Of a DNA stretch of 64,000 nt, positions 8,477 through 16,949 are shown in pieces. Below the pieces are notes generated by a model. It searched no databases. It was not told the DNA's origin and worked only from the letters and a program-made list of their open reading frames with translations. Position numbers and translations under genes: made by a program. Positions within the stretch are counted from its first letter, which is position 1; each line of letters starts with the position of its first letter. Source of the stretch: Streptomyces griseocarneus (lineage in GTDB: Bacteria; Actinomycetota; Actinomycetes; Streptomycetales; Streptomycetaceae); the NCBI GenBank assembly GCA_003674045.1, contig PENC01000015.1:1-64000 (forward strand), written 5' to 3'.

Positions 8477-10885
8477 TCAGCCGCGGTTGCCGACGAGTCC
8501 GGAGACGACGGCCACGGGAGCCCCGGTCCGGGCGTCGGTGACGCGCCAGATCCCCAGCACGGGGTCACCGGTCACGCGCACCCGGTCGGGCTCCGGGCCG
8601 CGGAGGGCGATCCGGGGCACGAGCAAGGGGTCCGCGACACCTGTGAGGGCACCGGACCGCTCGGTGGTGGCCCGTACGACGTTCTCGATCGCGGCGACGG
8701 GGACGGCGCAGGCCGGAGGCCGCGGGATCGCCCACAGATCGCCGGGGCGGCAGCGGTCCACCTCCGCGACCACCTGGTCCGCCCCCTCCCGCCGCCAGGA
8801 GGCGAGCGGGACCGCCAGCCCCCGCCAGCGCAGGACGGGGGTGTCCGTGAGGAGTGTGGCCGAGGTGGAGCGGCCGGTGGCGGTCAGGGCCCCCTGCCCG
8901 GTCCCGTCCGGCGCCGTGCCGAACACCAGCCGCACCCGGGCCCCTTCGGCCTCCGCGCCCCCTGGACCGGCCGGGGCGAAGGCGACGTCCACGGTCCAGC
9001 GGCCGTCGCGCTCCGCGCCACGTACGTCCCGGCGCAACCGCACCCGGCCGTCCTCACCGGGGCACAGCAGCGACCAGGGCACCGACACGTCCTCGATCGC
9101 GCACAGGGCCTGTTCGGGCAGGTGCTCCGGCACCACCCACTCCGCACCGCGCACAGCGCTCTCCAGCAGCAGCCCCAGGGGCATCGCCGGCGTGCCGCGC
9201 ACCGTGAAGTCCCCGATCGCCGGGGTGACGGCGGGGTCGAACTCCACGACGGACACGAGACGTTCGCCCGGCCGGTGGACCTCGGCCGCGCCCAGGTGGA
9301 AGACCTTCGGGTAGGTGGCGTCGTACCCCGGCAGGCAGGTCGCCATCGGATAGCTCACAGCCTGGGCGGGGTCCAGCGCCTTGCCCAGCGGGCCGACGAA
9401 GCTGACCTCGCCACGGGTGCCGGCCAGCAGTTCGGCGTGCCAGTGGGCGAGGCCCTCGGCCACGTCCATGGCTGCCATGTACCGCAGGCTCGCCTCGAAG
9501 TTGGCGATCAGGCCCAGCTTGGCCCAGGTGGGCCAGGCCAGGGTCAGTACCGGGAAGGAGACCTGCCGCTCGGCCCACATGCCGAGCCGGGCCAGGCACT
9601 CGTTGGCGGCCGCGTAGTCGAACTGGCCGACCATGCCGCCGAGCCTGCCGGTGAGCGAGCCCACCGTGCAGAAGACCTTCAGGTCCCGCTCGCGCACCGC
9701 CTGGAAGAGGTTCACGAAGGAGTCGACCTTGGTGGAGACGACGCGGACGATGTCGGCGTCGGTCTTGCGCGGCAGCCGGACCGGACTGTCCACGCCGGCG
9801 TTGTGCACCACGGCGGTCAGGCCCGGCAGCCGACCGACGAGCGCCCGCACCTGCGCGGCGTCGGTGAAGTCGCACGGCAGGTAGTCCAGGCGCAGCCCCT
9901 CGGCGCGGGCCGAGCGGAGGTTGCCGACGAGTTCCCAGGTGCTCTCCGCGCGGGCGATGTCGCGCCGGATCTCCGCGACCGGCCGCCCCTCGCCGCGCCG
10001 CGCCCACAGGGCCGCGCGCCGCTCGGCGAGGGCCGCTTCGGTCATGCCGTCCCAGGTGTCCTCGGGCGGCAGGGCCGAGCGGCCCGTCACCACGACGCGC
10101 ATGCCGTGCTCCGCCGCCAGCCGCCTGGCCAGGGCCATCCCGATACCGCGGCCGCCGCCGCTGACGAGCAGGGTGTCGTCGGCACCCCACGCGACCGTGG
10201 CCGGACCGGGGGCGACGGCCTCCGGCGTGAGGGTCCAGCGGCGCCCGTCCCGGTGGCCGATCTCGGCGAGCCCGGTCAGGCACAGCTCGTCCGCGACCAG
10301 GCCGGGGAGGCGGTCCGCGTCCACGAGCGCGATGTCGAGGGCGCGGGCGTTGCAGTTGGGAAGTTCGCGGTGGAGGGTCTTGGTGAGCCCGGCCCACAGC
10401 CCGCCCAGGGGCTGGGCGAGGTCGTCGTCCCGGTGGTAGCCCATGCCGCCGCCAAGGTAGGTGACGGCGAGGTAGGTGAGCCGGTCGGCGGCCGTCTCCT
10501 CGCTCCACTCCGCGTAGCAGTGGCGCAGCACGCCGAACGTGCGCAGCAGGGCCTGCTGCCAGTGTCCGGCGGTCGCGGGCGTGAACTCCTCGGCGAGCGT
10601 GAGGTCGACGACGGTGTCCGGTACGGGCTCCGTCGGGCCGGTGCCCTCCCCCGGGGTCGCCAGGACGTCGGCGCCGTGTGCCCGCAGGGTCGCGCGGACC
10701 CGGTCGGCGACGCCGGCGGTGCCGCCGACGACCACGATCCGGCGGTCCGCCAGGGGGCGGCCGGGCATCGTCGCCCCGGCCGGTGCGAGGTGCCAGAGCA
10801 TGCGGCGCACCGGCTGGGTGTCGGTGTCCCGGCCGCCGCCGGCCGCGGGTGCGGCCGGGGCGGCATCGGTCAGGACGGCGGTCAT
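8477..10885 (-). CDS. PUFA-synthase-like PKS subunit: pseudo-KR, KR, DH-like hot-dog
   Basis: An 802-residue megasynthase subunit. Residues about 45-225 form a structural pseudo-KR region (VVVGGTAGVADRV). Residues about 230-500 are an active-looking ketoreductase with GGGRGIG, VHNAG and the Ser/Tyr/Asn set in TVGSLTG and FDYAAANE. From about 545 to the end is a hot-dog dehydratase-like domain. There the usual HxxxGxxxxP motif reads FTVRGTPAMP (residues 560-569): Phe replaces the catalytic His, so this half is probably structural or partners the dehydratase of the upstream subunit. The start ATG 10885 overlaps the upstream stop as ATGA (10882-10885), which implies co-translation and a multi-subunit complex. 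It should reduce beta-keto groups on the ACP-bound chain. Confidence 0.85.
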   Translation of the reverse strand: MTAVLTDAAPAAPAAGGGRDTDTQPVRRMLWHLAPAGATMPGRPLADRRIVVVGGTAGVADRVRATLRAHGADVLATPGEGTGPTEPVPDTVVDLTLAEEFTPATAGHWQQALLRTFGVLRHCYAEWSEETAADRLTYLAVTYLGGGMGYHRDDDLAQPLGGLWAGLTKTLHRELPNCNARALDIALVDADRLPGLVADELCLTGLAEIGHRDGRRWTLTPEAVAPGPATVAWGADDTLLVSGGGRGIGMALARRLAAEHGMRVVVTGRSALPPEDTWDGMTEAALAERRAALWARRGEGRPVAEIRRDIARAESTWELVGNLRSARAEGLRLDYLPCDFTDAAQVRALVGRLPGLTAVVHNAGVDSPVRLPRKTDADIVRVVSTKVDSFVNLFQAVRERDLKVFCTVGSLTGRLGGMVGQFDYAAANECLARLGMWAERQVSFPVLTLAWPTWAKLGLIANFEASLRYMAAMDVAEGLAHWHAELLAGTRGEVSFVGPLGKALDPAQAVSYPMATCLPGYDATYPKVFHLGAAEVHRPGERLVSVVEFDPAVTPAIGDFTVRGTPAMPLGLLLESAVRGAEWVVPEHLPEQALCAIEDVSVPWSLLCPGEDGRVRLRRDVRGAERDGRWTVDVAFAPAGPGGAEAEGARVRLVFGTAPDGTGQGALTATGRSTSATLLTDTPVLRWRGLAVPLASWRREGADQVVAEVDRCRPGDLWAIPRPPACAVPVAAIENVVRATTERSGALTGVADPLLVPRIALRGPEPDRVRVTGDPVLGIWRVTDARTGAPVAVVSGLVGNRG

Positions 10886-13800
10886 GCGGTCGCTCCCCGG
10901 CCGTCCCGGCCCGCCTCAACGGAGGCGGGGGAAAGGACCGTGCCGGTGGCCGGGTCCAGGTAGCCGATCACCGTGGCGTCCAGGTCCTTCATCTGGGCGA
11001 CCAGGTGTCCGCCGGGCGCGACGGCCACGAAGCGGTTGCCGGTCCGCTCGCCGTTGCCGAAGCCGGGGTTGACGACGTACAGGTCCAGGTGGCCGTGCTG
11101 CTCGGCGAGTTCGGCGTCATTGGCCTGCTGGTAGAGGTCGATGCGGCGGATCGACAGGGGCGCGGCGACGGGGATGAGCCCGTCGACCGGGTCGAGCACG
11201 CCGGTGCGGGCGAGCGCGTCGAGCAGGATCGTCGGCATCAGGAACGATCCCCAGGGGCCGTTCGCCGCGTCGAGCGCGGGCCGGAAACGGGACCGGGAGC
11301 CGTCGGCGTGCCGCCGGGTGTCCGTGGTGGCCTCGAAGGGGCCGGTGAGCAGCACCGGTGCCGACTCCACGTGGTACGGGTCGACGACCGGCCGCTCCCC
11401 CTCGGCGTCCCACTCGCGCCACTTGGGCGCGTCCGGGAAGGCGGAGCCGACCAGGACGCGCGCGGTGAAGTGGGGCTTGTCCGCGACCAGTGTGACGCCG
11501 GACGGGGCGATCACGTCGTGCGTGATGTCCACGGTCACCGTGGTGAGGTCGCCGACGCGCTCGGTGACCCGGGCGGTGATCTTCTTGGGTGCCTGGGCGA
11601 CGCCGCGGCGGACCTGGAGGAAGTGCAGGAAGCGCACGTCCTCGAAGGCGACGACCACACCGTCCGGCACCAGGTGCAGGGCGGCCTCGGCCGCGATCTC
11701 GGTGACGAAGGTGCCGGGCAGGGTGGGAACGCCCCGGACGACGTGGTGCTCCAGGTAGCCGTCCGTGTCGAGGTCGAAGGGGCACGTGAAACGGGCGGTG
11801 TCCCGCTCCCCGCCGCCCTCGCCGTCGAGGACGCGCCGCAGGTAGAAGCGGCCCCGTGCGGGAGTGTCCGCGGCGAGGTAGCCGGGGTAGAACTTCTCGA
11901 CCGTGGCGCGCTCCGCCTCCCCGATGTGCACCATCGAGCGCGCGCGGCGCGGGGTGGCCAGCTCGGCGAGGAAGTGCTCGACGCCCTCGGCGACGGGCAT
12001 GTGGCTGTAGGACCCGGCCCGCTTGAAGTACTCGCGGGTCAGCTCGTTGGCGCCCATGCCGACCTCGTCCCACAGCGTCCAGCCGATGACGAACTCGTCG
12101 GTGCCGGTGGTGGTGGCCGCGTAGCCGGCGGCCGTGGCGAGGAAGTCGTTGCCCGAGGCGTAGTCGGCCTCACCGCGCTGGCCGAAGTAGCCGAGCAGCG
12201 AGCCGAAGTCGCACCAGGTGCGCGGGGCGCGCCCGGCCAGGGCCCGGTGCAGGTTGCGGTGGGCGGTGACCTTGAGGTCGCGGATCCGGCGGAACTCGGC
12301 GAAGTCCTTGTCGCGGATCGACGCGGACTTGTTCAGGCCGGGAGCGTTGACCACCAGGTCGATCCGGGTGTGCTCGCCGAGCACGGTGTCGATGGCGGTG
12401 CGCACGGAGTTCTCGTCACGGGCGTCGCAGGTCAGGTACGTGACCCGGCCCGGGCCGCTGTGGCGTTCCATGCGGGCGAGGTTGTGCCGGGCCGCGCGGG
12501 CGTCGGTCATGCGGTCGAAGGCGCGGTTGAGGTCGGCGACCTTGCGGCCGCCTGCCTTCAGCCCCTGGGTGATGAACGCGGCGCGGGTGGCGGCGAACTC
12601 CTCGTCGGTGCCCTGGAAGGTCTCCGCCGGGTAGTCGTCGATCGGGTTGCTGCCCAGGGCGTAGATCCGGCAGCCGTGCCGCTCGGCGACGGCGGTGAGC
12701 AGCTCGGCCGTGATGCCGCGAGCGCCGCCGAGGGCGACGACCACGGAGTCGCGGTCCAGCGGGGCGGTGACCGTCTCGCCCGGGGCGAGTGCCGCCTGCC
12801 GGGTCAGGGCCGGTACGCGCCGCTGTGTTCCGTCGTGGTGGACGACGGGGAAGACACGCTCGGTGACCCGCTCGCGCCCGGCGAGGACGGCGGCTTCGGC
12901 GGGATCGCCGGTGGCGGCCAGGAGGGCGAAGCAGTCGGCGTCGGCCAGTTCCAGGGACACGCACTTGACCAGCCCGGTGAAGAGCCCGGCGAGCGGGTGC
13001 GTCACTCCCCCGGGAGCCGCGCCGAGCAGCAGGAACGCCACCGACGCGGTGGCGTCGGCCAGTTCCTCGAAGCGCTGCTGGAGCACGAGGAAGGCCAGGT
13101 CGTGCAGGGCGGACACGGAGGCGGCGGCCGTGGTGAGGGCGTCGGCCGCGGGCGCGGAGGCGCTCAGGTCGACCGCGACGGTGAGATGGCGCAGCGGGTG
13201 CGCCACGGTCTCCAGGGCCGCCCGTACGGCCTCCGGGGTGTTCTCGACGTGGTGATGGCCGGGCCGTTCCGCCGTGAGCGGGACCGTGCTGAGCACGGTG
13301 ACGCCGGTGCTGCCCGCGGCGAGGCGGTCGGCGAGCGCGGGGCGGTCCGTGAGGATCACGGAGCCGTCGGGCACGGCCGCGGCGGCGGGCCCGCGGAGGG
13401 TCGCGGGCGCGGGCCGCAGGGCGGTGACGTAGCGCTCCACCAGGGCGTCGGCCGGTACGCCGGACGTGACGCGGGCGGCGACGGGCTCGGCCACGGCGGG
13501 CAGCGGCCCGGTGGCGGGGCCACCGGCCGTGGTCACCACCAGGCGGGTCGCGAGGTCCTCGCCGTTCTCACGGCAGCGGATCTCGGTGGTGACGGCGCCG
13601 GGCCGCTGGAGCGCGCGCAGCACCTCGACACCGCCGGAGGCGGCCAGGTAGCGGCTGTGCGCGCCGTCGGAGCCGCAGTCCAGGACGCTGTCCGGGCGCC
13701 CGGCGGCGGGCTGCCGGCCCGCCTCGGCCTCGTCGACGTAGGCGAGCACCTCGAGTCCGGCCTCGCGCGCCTTGCGCTCGGTGGTGAGGCCGAACAGGAA

Positions 13801-16800
13801 GGCGCCCTCGGCGAGTTCCGTCTCGCGGCCGCCGAACACCTCGGTGAGCAGCGCCCGGTACTCCTGCAGGGTGTTGCCGTTGATGCCGCCCGCGAGGACG
13901 AAGTCGGCCTCGCCGCTGTGCAGGTAGCGCGTCGCCGTGGCGAAGGCCGACAGCGTGGAGGCGAGGCCCGCGTCGACGGTGATGTTGGGACCCTTGAGGT
14001 CGAAGTGGTTCGCCACCCGGGCGGAGATGATGTTCGGCATCATGCCCGGGAAGGCGTCCTCGTTCGAGGGCGGCGTCATGGAGCGGACGCGGTCGCGCAG
14101 CCGCTCGACGATGCCGGTGAGTTCGGGCGTGGCCGCGATCTCGGCGTCCTCGCGGAAGCAGCGCTCGATGTCGTCGAGGTAGCAGCGGTTGGCGTAGAGC
14201 ATGGCCGCGCGGGTCGGGCCCATGTGGCCGACGACCACGGCGGTGCGCTCGGCGTGCTGCTGCCAGAACTCCGGGAGCCGGCCGCGCAGGTCGTGGGCGC
14301 ACGCGAGGATCATCAGCTGACAGCGGTCGATGGTCCGTACGGTGGCCGGGGGCATCCGCACCTGCTGGAACGGGGGTGCGGGGTACTTGTCGCCGAAGCC
14401 GGGGTCGATCCCGCGGTCACCGGCCAGCCAGGCGAGGACGTCCTCGCGGCTGTCGGCGCCGGGCAGCTTGGCGGACCAGCCGACGACGGCGATGCGGTCG
14501 GCGGGGGCCGCGGCGGCGCGCGGGAGTGCGGGCGCCGGGGCGTCGTCCGTGTGCTCCGTGAGGATCAGGTGGGCGTTGGTGCCGCCAAAGCCGAAGCCGG
14601 AGATCGCCGCGGTGCGCCGGCCGCCGGGGACGGCGGGCCAGGGACGCGAACTGCTGGAGATCTCCAGCCTGGTCGAGTCCAGCTCGAAGTGCGCGGGCGC
14701 CGAGCGGAAGCGGTACTGGCCCGGGATGGTCTGCTCCTGCATGCCCAGGATCGACTCGATCAGGGAGACCACGCCCGCGGCCCAGCCGGTGTGCCCGATC
14801 AGCGACTTGTTGGAGGTCACCGTGGAGGCGCGGGTGACGCCGTAGTGCTGGCGCAGGGTGGTGAACTCGGCGAGGTCGCCGGCCGGTGTGCCGGTGGCGT
14901 GCGCGTTGACCCAGTCGATGTCCTCACCGCCGATGCCGCCCGCGGTCAGGGCCCGCTCCACGGCGAGGTTCTGACCGGTCGAGCTCGGCGCGTAGATCGC
15001 CTTGCCCTTGCCGTCGGAGGACGAGCCGAAGGCCTTGAGCACCCCGAGGACGCGGTCGCCGTCGGCCTTGGCCCGGCTCATCCGCTTCAGGACGACGACT
15101 CCCGCGCCGTCCGCGAAGATCACCCCGTCGGCCTCGGCGTCCAGGGCGTGCACGGCCCCGCGCTCGGAGAGGCCCTTGAGCTTGGAGAAGAGCACGGTGC
15201 CGCGGGGGGCCAGGGCGAAGGCACCGCCGCAGACCGCGATGTCCTGCTTGCCCATCAGCAGGCCCTTGACGCCGATGTCGATGGCGTAGAGCGACGAGGA
15301 GCAGGCGGTGTCGACCATCTGGAACGGCGTCTCGTCGGGCAGCACGCCCCGCATGGCCTGGCGGCCCACCTGGTGCGGCAGGAAGCGCGGTGTGGCGGTG
15401 TGGCCGCGGTGGTAGCGGCCGGACAGGGCCCGGTCGACGCTGCCCAGCAGCCGCTCGCGGGCCTGTTCCGGCATGTCCAGCTCGCCGACGACCTCCGCGG
15501 TGAGGTGCTTGGCCGCGGCGAGCACCCCGGCCTCCTCCAGGTGCTGGCTGCCGTCGGCGGTGTAGCCGACGTGGAAGGAGAACCGGTCCTGCGGAGTGCG
15601 GTGCACGCCGTCCAGGGCCTGGACGAGGGAGTGCCGCAGCCACAGGGTGGTCAGCTCGGTCTCGTCCGGTGTGCCGGCGAGGCCTTCCAGGGCGGCCCGC
15701 TCGGGCCGGAAGTCCGTGATGAAGACGCAGTGGTCCTGGTAGCCCTTGTCCTCGGCGGCCCGGTCGGGCGAGGAGAAGCTGGCGCGCTCCCAGCGGTCCT
15801 CGGGAACCTCGATGAACAGCTCGCGCCCGGTGGTGCGCAGCTGCCAGAACTCCTCGGGACTGTTCGCGCCGCTGACGGCGAGGCCCATGCCGACGACGGC
15901 GATCTCGTCGTCGGCCCACTCCTGGGCACCGTCGGCCGTGGTGACGGCATCCGGCGCGGCGGGCACCTGGGCGGGCACTTCGGTGACGGCCGACTCGGCG
16001 ACGTCCCCGGCGTCCGGCACGGCGGCGCCGGTCACAGCGGCCTCCGTGTCCGCTCCGGCCGCGGTCTCCGTCACCGGCTCCGTCCGCGTCTCCGTCACCG
16101 GCGCCGTGCCCGTCCCCGGCTCCGCGACGCTCCTCCGCGGCGTCGCGGGCGGTGAGAGCAGGGTGGCGCCCAGCGTGAGGCCGCCGTCGGCCAGGAGGAC
16201 CTGGCCGGTGATCCAGCTCGACCGGTCGGAGGCGAGGAAGGCCACGACCTCGGCGAACTCCTCCGGCGTGCCCAGCCTGCCCAGCGGGGTGCCTGCCACG
16301 ATCGCGTCCTGCATCGCGGCCGCGTCGGGGAAGGCGTCGGCGACCTCGCTGGTCAGCATGGCCGCGGAGGCGGTGTTGACGCGGATGTTCAGCGGGGCGA
16401 ACTCCACGGCGAGATAACGGGTGACGGCCTCGGCGGCGGCCTTCGCGGGTGCGCAGGCGAGGTAGTTGGCCATCACCATCTGGGACCCGCCGAGCGCGGA
16501 GACGGTGACGACGGAACCGCCGCCGTTGCGGGCCATCAGCGGCGCCGCCGCCCGCGCGCAGCGCAGGCCGCCCTTGAGATTGGTGTCGAGCGCCTTGTCG
16601 AGGTGGGTGTCGGTGAGCTCGGACACCGGCACGAGGGCGCCGTTGGCGGCGTTGTTGACGAGGATGTCGAGGCGGCCGAAGCGCTCCTCGATCTCGGCGA
16701 ACATGCGGTCGACCTGGTCGGGCCGGGCCACGGAGGCACGCAGCAGGTCGACCCGGGCGCCGCGGGCGCGCAGCTCCTCCTGGGTCCGCTTGGCCTCGTC

Positions 16801-16923
16801 GTGCGAGTGGAAGTAGTTGATCAGGACGTGCGCGCCGCGGTCCGCCAGGGTGGTGGCGATGGCCTTGCCGACGTTGCGGGCGCCGCCCGTGACCAGCGCG
16901 ATCTTGCCGGTCAGGTCCTTCAT
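10882..16923 (-). CDS. PUFA-synthase-like PKS: ENR - KS - KS-like - pseudo-KR/KR - DH
   Basis: A 2013-residue iterative synthase core. Residues 1-255 are a FabL-type enoyl reductase (VTGGARNVGK; Tyr154 and Lys161 in the ENR spacing Y-x6-K). An Ala/Pro/Thr linker follows to about 338. Residues 340-795 are a ketosynthase with Cys541 (DTACSSS), His675 (NAHATG) and His711 (IGHTGW). Residues about 810-1110 are a shortened second KS whose nucleophile position reads VDAGLAS (Leu987), like the chain-length-factor domains of PUFA synthases. A pseudo-KR/KR unit spans about 1150-1690 (LGGARGIT, EADYASGND). The DH motif HVVRGVPTLP begins at His1727. ATG 16923 has GAAGGAG six bases upstream; an ATG at 16953 would add ten residues and overlap the upstream stop as ATGA. 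Confidence 0.88.
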   Translation of the reverse strand: MKDLTGKIALVTGGARNVGKAIATTLADRGAHVLINYFHSHDEAKRTQEELRARGARVDLLRASVARPDQVDRMFAEIEERFGRLDILVNNAANGALVPVSELTDTHLDKALDTNLKGGLRCARAAAPLMARNGGGSVVTVSALGGSQMVMANYLACAPAKAAAEAVTRYLAVEFAPLNIRVNTASAAMLTSEVADAFPDAAAMQDAIVAGTPLGRLGTPEEFAEVVAFLASDRSSWITGQVLLADGGLTLGATLLSPPATPRRSVAEPGTGTAPVTETRTEPVTETAAGADTEAAVTGAAVPDAGDVAESAVTEVPAQVPAAPDAVTTADGAQEWADDEIAVVGMGLAVSGANSPEEFWQLRTTGRELFIEVPEDRWERASFSSPDRAAEDKGYQDHCVFITDFRPERAALEGLAGTPDETELTTLWLRHSLVQALDGVHRTPQDRFSFHVGYTADGSQHLEEAGVLAAAKHLTAEVVGELDMPEQARERLLGSVDRALSGRYHRGHTATPRFLPHQVGRQAMRGVLPDETPFQMVDTACSSSLYAIDIGVKGLLMGKQDIAVCGGAFALAPRGTVLFSKLKGLSERGAVHALDAEADGVIFADGAGVVVLKRMSRAKADGDRVLGVLKAFGSSSDGKGKAIYAPSSTGQNLAVERALTAGGIGGEDIDWVNAHATGTPAGDLAEFTTLRQHYGVTRASTVTSNKSLIGHTGWAAGVVSLIESILGMQEQTIPGQYRFRSAPAHFELDSTRLEISSSSRPWPAVPGGRRTAAISGFGFGGTNAHLILTEHTDDAPAPALPRAAAAPADRIAVVGWSAKLPGADSREDVLAWLAGDRGIDPGFGDKYPAPPFQQVRMPPATVRTIDRCQLMILACAHDLRGRLPEFWQQHAERTAVVVGHMGPTRAAMLYANRCYLDDIERCFREDAEIAATPELTGIVERLRDRVRSMTPPSNEDAFPGMMPNIISARVANHFDLKGPNITVDAGLASTLSAFATATRYLHSGEADFVLAGGINGNTLQEYRALLTEVFGGRETELAEGAFLFGLTTERKAREAGLEVLAYVDEAEAGRQPAAGRPDSVLDCGSDGAHSRYLAASGGVEVLRALQRPGAVTTEIRCRENGEDLATRLVVTTAGGPATGPLPAVAEPVAARVTSGVPADALVERYVTALRPAPATLRGPAAAAVPDGSVILTDRPALADRLAAGSTGVTVLSTVPLTAERPGHHHVENTPEAVRAALETVAHPLRHLTVAVDLSASAPAADALTTAAASVSALHDLAFLVLQQRFEELADATASVAFLLLGAAPGGVTHPLAGLFTGLVKCVSLELADADCFALLAATGDPAEAAVLAGRERVTERVFPVVHHDGTQRRVPALTRQAALAPGETVTAPLDRDSVVVALGGARGITAELLTAVAERHGCRIYALGSNPIDDYPAETFQGTDEEFAATRAAFITQGLKAGGRKVADLNRAFDRMTDARAARHNLARMERHSGPGRVTYLTCDARDENSVRTAIDTVLGEHTRIDLVVNAPGLNKSASIRDKDFAEFRRIRDLKVTAHRNLHRALAGRAPRTWCDFGSLLGYFGQRGEADYASGNDFLATAAGYAATTTGTDEFVIGWTLWDEVGMGANELTREYFKRAGSYSHMPVAEGVEHFLAELATPRRARSMVHIGEAERATVEKFYPGYLAADTPARGRFYLRRVLDGEGGGERDTARFTCPFDLDTDGYLEHHVVRGVPTLPGTFVTEIAAEAALHLVPDGVVVAFEDVRFLHFLQVRRGVAQAPKKITARVTERVGDLTTVTVDITHDVIAPSGVTLVADKPHFTARVLVGSAFPDAPKWREWDAEGERPVVDPYHVESAPVLLTGPFEATTDTRRHADGSRSRFRPALDAANGPWGSFLMPTILLDALARTGVLDPVDGLIPVAAPLSIRRIDLYQQANDAELAEQHGHLDLYVVNPGFGNGERTGNRFVAVAPGGHLVAQMKDLDATVIGYLDPATGTVLSPASVEAGRDGRGATA

Positions 16924-16949
16924 GGACGTCTCCTTCACAGTGGGCGGAG

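Noticed and set aside
10678-16155. A rightward open frame of about 1800 codons opposite the large PKS gene
   Set aside because: Same antisense effect. The minus strand encodes a clear multidomain PKS with intact active sites.
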